Shown: piece after piece, positions 4,322-5,912 of the stretch
Layout: every line of letters starts with the position of its first letter
How positions within the stretch are numbered: position 1 is the stretch's first letter
From: JBBDYH01 sp040901795
GTDB taxonomy: Bacteria > Planctomycetota > Planctomycetia > Pirellulales > JALHPA01
Length of the DNA stretch: 5,912 nucleotides
NCBI GenBank assembly: GCA_040901795.1
Contig: JBBDYH010000046.1
Span: forward strand, 1 to 5,912
Direction: 5' to 3'
Made by a program: the position numbers and the translations under genes
Notes under the pieces: generated by a model
What the model saw: only the letters and a program-made list of their open reading frames with translations
What the model was told of the DNA's origin: nothing
Databases searched by the model: none

Positions 4322-5903
4322 AGCCGCGCACGATGCCGTCGGCATTCGGCTTGTCCGCTTTCCGGTCCAGGCTATTAAGCCGAAACATCGCCTCGATGCA
4401 GTGCCACTGGTCGTCGCCGAAGAGCGTATCCTGGCTGTCGTAGAACTTGCCGTTGTAACCGCCGCGGAGTGGCCCCTGCGTGAGTCCCTGCGGCGCGTCT
4501 TTGTTCTGAATGTCCTGCGCCGCCAGCCGCAGCTTGCCCTCCTGCGGCTCGATGTAGACCGTCAGATGGCTGGCGGCCGGTCCGTGATACTTGCCGTTCT
4601 CGGTGGTCATGAAGTGCATGAGATGCGGATGATACGATCGGCCGGTCCAGCGCCAGCCCTTCGATAGCTTGACGTAGCACCGCAAGTAAACGGTCTCGGT
4701 CGGCTCGAACAGTCGCCGCATCCCCGACGAACTATCCGGCCTGGTCGAGTCGGCCTTCCAGTGATACTCGATGCACCCCTTGCCGGCATGGGCGCCCTCT
4801 GCGGAGATCGCGAATCGATCGCCGTCGTACCAGCCGCGCTGCGCGAGCCGCGCGTCGTCAAATCCTTCGCGGAACAGGAGCCCCGCTGTCTGTTCCGGCA
4901 AGGCCAATGCCAGGGCGGTCGTGGCCCAGCCGGCGGCGGCGATGGAGATGAACTGGTCCTTGCCGTGCGGATAACCCGACTCGAAATACGCTTGGAAGGG
5001 CTTGCTGCGCGAGGCCACATGCCAAGAGCCGTCGTCTTGCTGGCAGGAGATCAAGTAGCTCAACCCGCGGCGATAGGCGGCGTCATCCGTCGCCAGGCCA
5101 CCGGCCTGATGGAGTGTCACGAGGGCCGAGCCCGTTGCGTAAGCGTCGCTTTTCAGGTTTTCCAGTTGCGACCAGCCGCCGTCGGTCCGCTGCGTTTCCA
5201 GCAGCTCAGTGCGTGCCGCGCGCACGGCCTCCTCGGGAGCAGCCGACAAGTCCAGCGCCCGCAGACGGAACACGCGATCTTCCGTATCTTCTGCCGCCGT
5301 CTTCTGCAGCCACTGGCCGACCTGCTCAAACCGCTTATCGATGCGCTTGCGCTGGTCCGACGTTCCGAATACCTTCAGGCCGCGCAAGGCGACATAGCTG
5401 GAGGTAAACGGACTTTGCTCCGACGGAGGCCGACGGGATGACGATCGCCAGTGCTCGCCGTCCTGCTGATACTGCAGGAAATACTCGGCCACGGCGGCGG
5501 TGGTCTCGTCCGGCTGCCAGCCGCCATTGTCGAGCGTCCACAGGGCGTAGCCGGCCGTATCCACCTGCCCCCCCTGCCCTTTGCCTTCGAGATACCGCTC
5601 TTTGTTCTTCGTCAGGAATTCGGCCGTGAACTGAAGCTGTGTCTGCAGGTGCGCGTCATCGATCGCGAGACCGCGGGCGCGGGCCGTCGTTAGCGCCATG
5701 ATCGGCAGCCCTTGGTTGTGGCACGTAAAACACCGTTTGCGCTCTTCCATTGAGCCCTTGGCGCCGGCTTCGAGAAGCGGCAGCGACTTCGCAAGCGCTG
5801 CCTTGATCGCCTCCACCGTGGGAGATTCGTCGGCGCGTGCGACAGGCGCGAAGAGGACTAAGGGCTCGCGAATAAATAACTTGAACAATTGATATTGGCT
5901 CAA
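4122..5903 (-). CDS. Alpha/alpha-toroid (prenyltransferase-like) protein with CxxCH, fused to a polysaccharide-lyase/lectin-like domain
   Basis: 593 aa from a TTG at 5903. The frame stays open to the window edge, so the true start may lie outside. The N-terminus (LFIREPLVLFAPVARA before DES) looks like a signal peptide, but R12-E13 interrupts its core. Residues ~28-336 form an alpha/alpha toroid like squalene-cyclase/prenyltransferase repeats, with QW-like motifs QRTDGGW (238-244) and QQDDGSW (288-294), and YQQDGEHW (145-152). No DxDD acid motif is seen, so cyclase activity is unlikely. C58-F-T-C61-H62 is a c-type haem motif, common in this planctomycete family. At ~341 (GLLFREGFDD) a beta-rich domain begins and runs to the end (WYDGDRF, GSSGMRR-like SSSGMRRLFE, HPHLMHFMTTENGKYHGPAAS, DDQWHCIEAMF, RGWFDGKLVVD, LWIDELAVGT). 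It resembles polysaccharide lyase/concanavalin-like folds, suggesting carbohydrate binding or cleavage outside the cytoplasm. The two parts usually look like separate proteins. Confidence 0.75.
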   Translation of the reverse strand: MSQYQLFKLFIREPLVLFAPVARADESPTVEAIKAALAKSLPLLEAGAKGSMEERKRCFTCHNQGLPIMALTTARARGLAIDDAHLQTQLQFTAEFLTKNKERYLEGKGQGGQVDTAGYALWTLDNGGWQPDETTAAVAEYFLQYQQDGEHWRSSSRRPPSEQSPFTSSYVALRGLKVFGTSDQRKRIDKRFEQVGQWLQKTAAEDTEDRVFRLRALDLSAAPEEAVRAARTELLETQRTDGGWSQLENLKSDAYATGSALVTLHQAGGLATDDAAYRRGLSYLISCQQDDGSWHVASRSKPFQAYFESGYPHGKDQFISIAAAGWATTALALALPEQTAGLLFREGFDDARLAQRGWYDGDRFAISAEGAHAGKGCIEYHWKADSTRPDSSSGMRRLFEPTETVYLRCYVKLSKGWRWTGRSYHPHLMHFMTTENGKYHGPAASHLTVYIEPQEGKLRLAAQDIQNKDAPQGLTQGPLRGGYNGKFYDSQDTLFGDDQWHCIEAMFRLNSLDRKADKPNADGIVRGWFDGKLVVDRTDVILRSTDFPKMKFNQFLLTPYFGPGLLPQEQSLWIDELAVGTERLGPIKRTIGF

Positions 5904-5912
5904 TTTGGTAGA

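Noticed and set aside
4761..5441. Plus-strand open frame of 226 codons
   Set aside because: It is antisense to the well-supported toroid gene, has low-complexity Arg/Ala-rich composition and matches no recognisable motif. It arises from GC-rich codon use on the opposite strand.
5160..5500. Squalene-hopene cyclase enzyme
   Set aside because: QW-like repeats are present, but the DxDD catalytic motif is absent, the toroid part is only about 310 residues, and a CxxCH is present. Only the fold resembles cyclases.

Overview
The window looks like a chromosomal segment from a planctomycete, probably Pirellulales-like. The basis is the GC-rich coding sequence, a Tat-exported DUF1552 protein directly after the C-terminus of a DUF1592/DUF1585-type protein, a secreted alpha/alpha-toroid protein with a CxxCH haem motif, and a DUF5678-like small protein. 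This taxonomic call is inference from gene families; no rRNA or marker gene is present.

Left part, plus strand (1-2687). The last 60 codons of a DUF1592-type cytochrome-associated protein overlap by ATGA the start of a complete DUF1552 protein. After 19 bp comes a secreted protein of unknown function with HEAT-like helices near its C-terminus. The first two are a recurrent planctomycete pair of exported proteins; the third may be cotranscribed.

Centre (2698-3394). A compact mobile unit holds a 150-aa HUH/Y1 transposase of the IS200/REP-associated type (RAYT). It is bracketed by two nearly identical inverted 47-bp ends, each with a GTAG tetranucleotide at the foot of a strong hairpin. A second, smaller inverted hairpin pair lies just inside. 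This is the layout of a REPtron.

Right part, minus strand (3413-5912). Reading leftward from the window edge: a 593-aa protein joining an alpha/alpha-toroid (prenyltransferase-like) domain with a CxxCH motif to a polysaccharide-lyase/lectin-like domain; a DUF5678-like small gene with its own plausible promoter and RBS; a broken gene that looks like a retropepsin-type aspartic protease with its middle deleted, starting at a TAATG overlap; and a ~200-bp second copy of the 3' end of the 593-aa gene, now a fragment next to the mobile unit. This side has clearly undergone duplication, deletion and insertion.

No tRNA, rRNA, CRISPR array or obvious defence system was seen. The most interesting items are the REPtron architecture, the apparent domain fusion, the duplicated gene tail and the small-gene/broken-protease pair.
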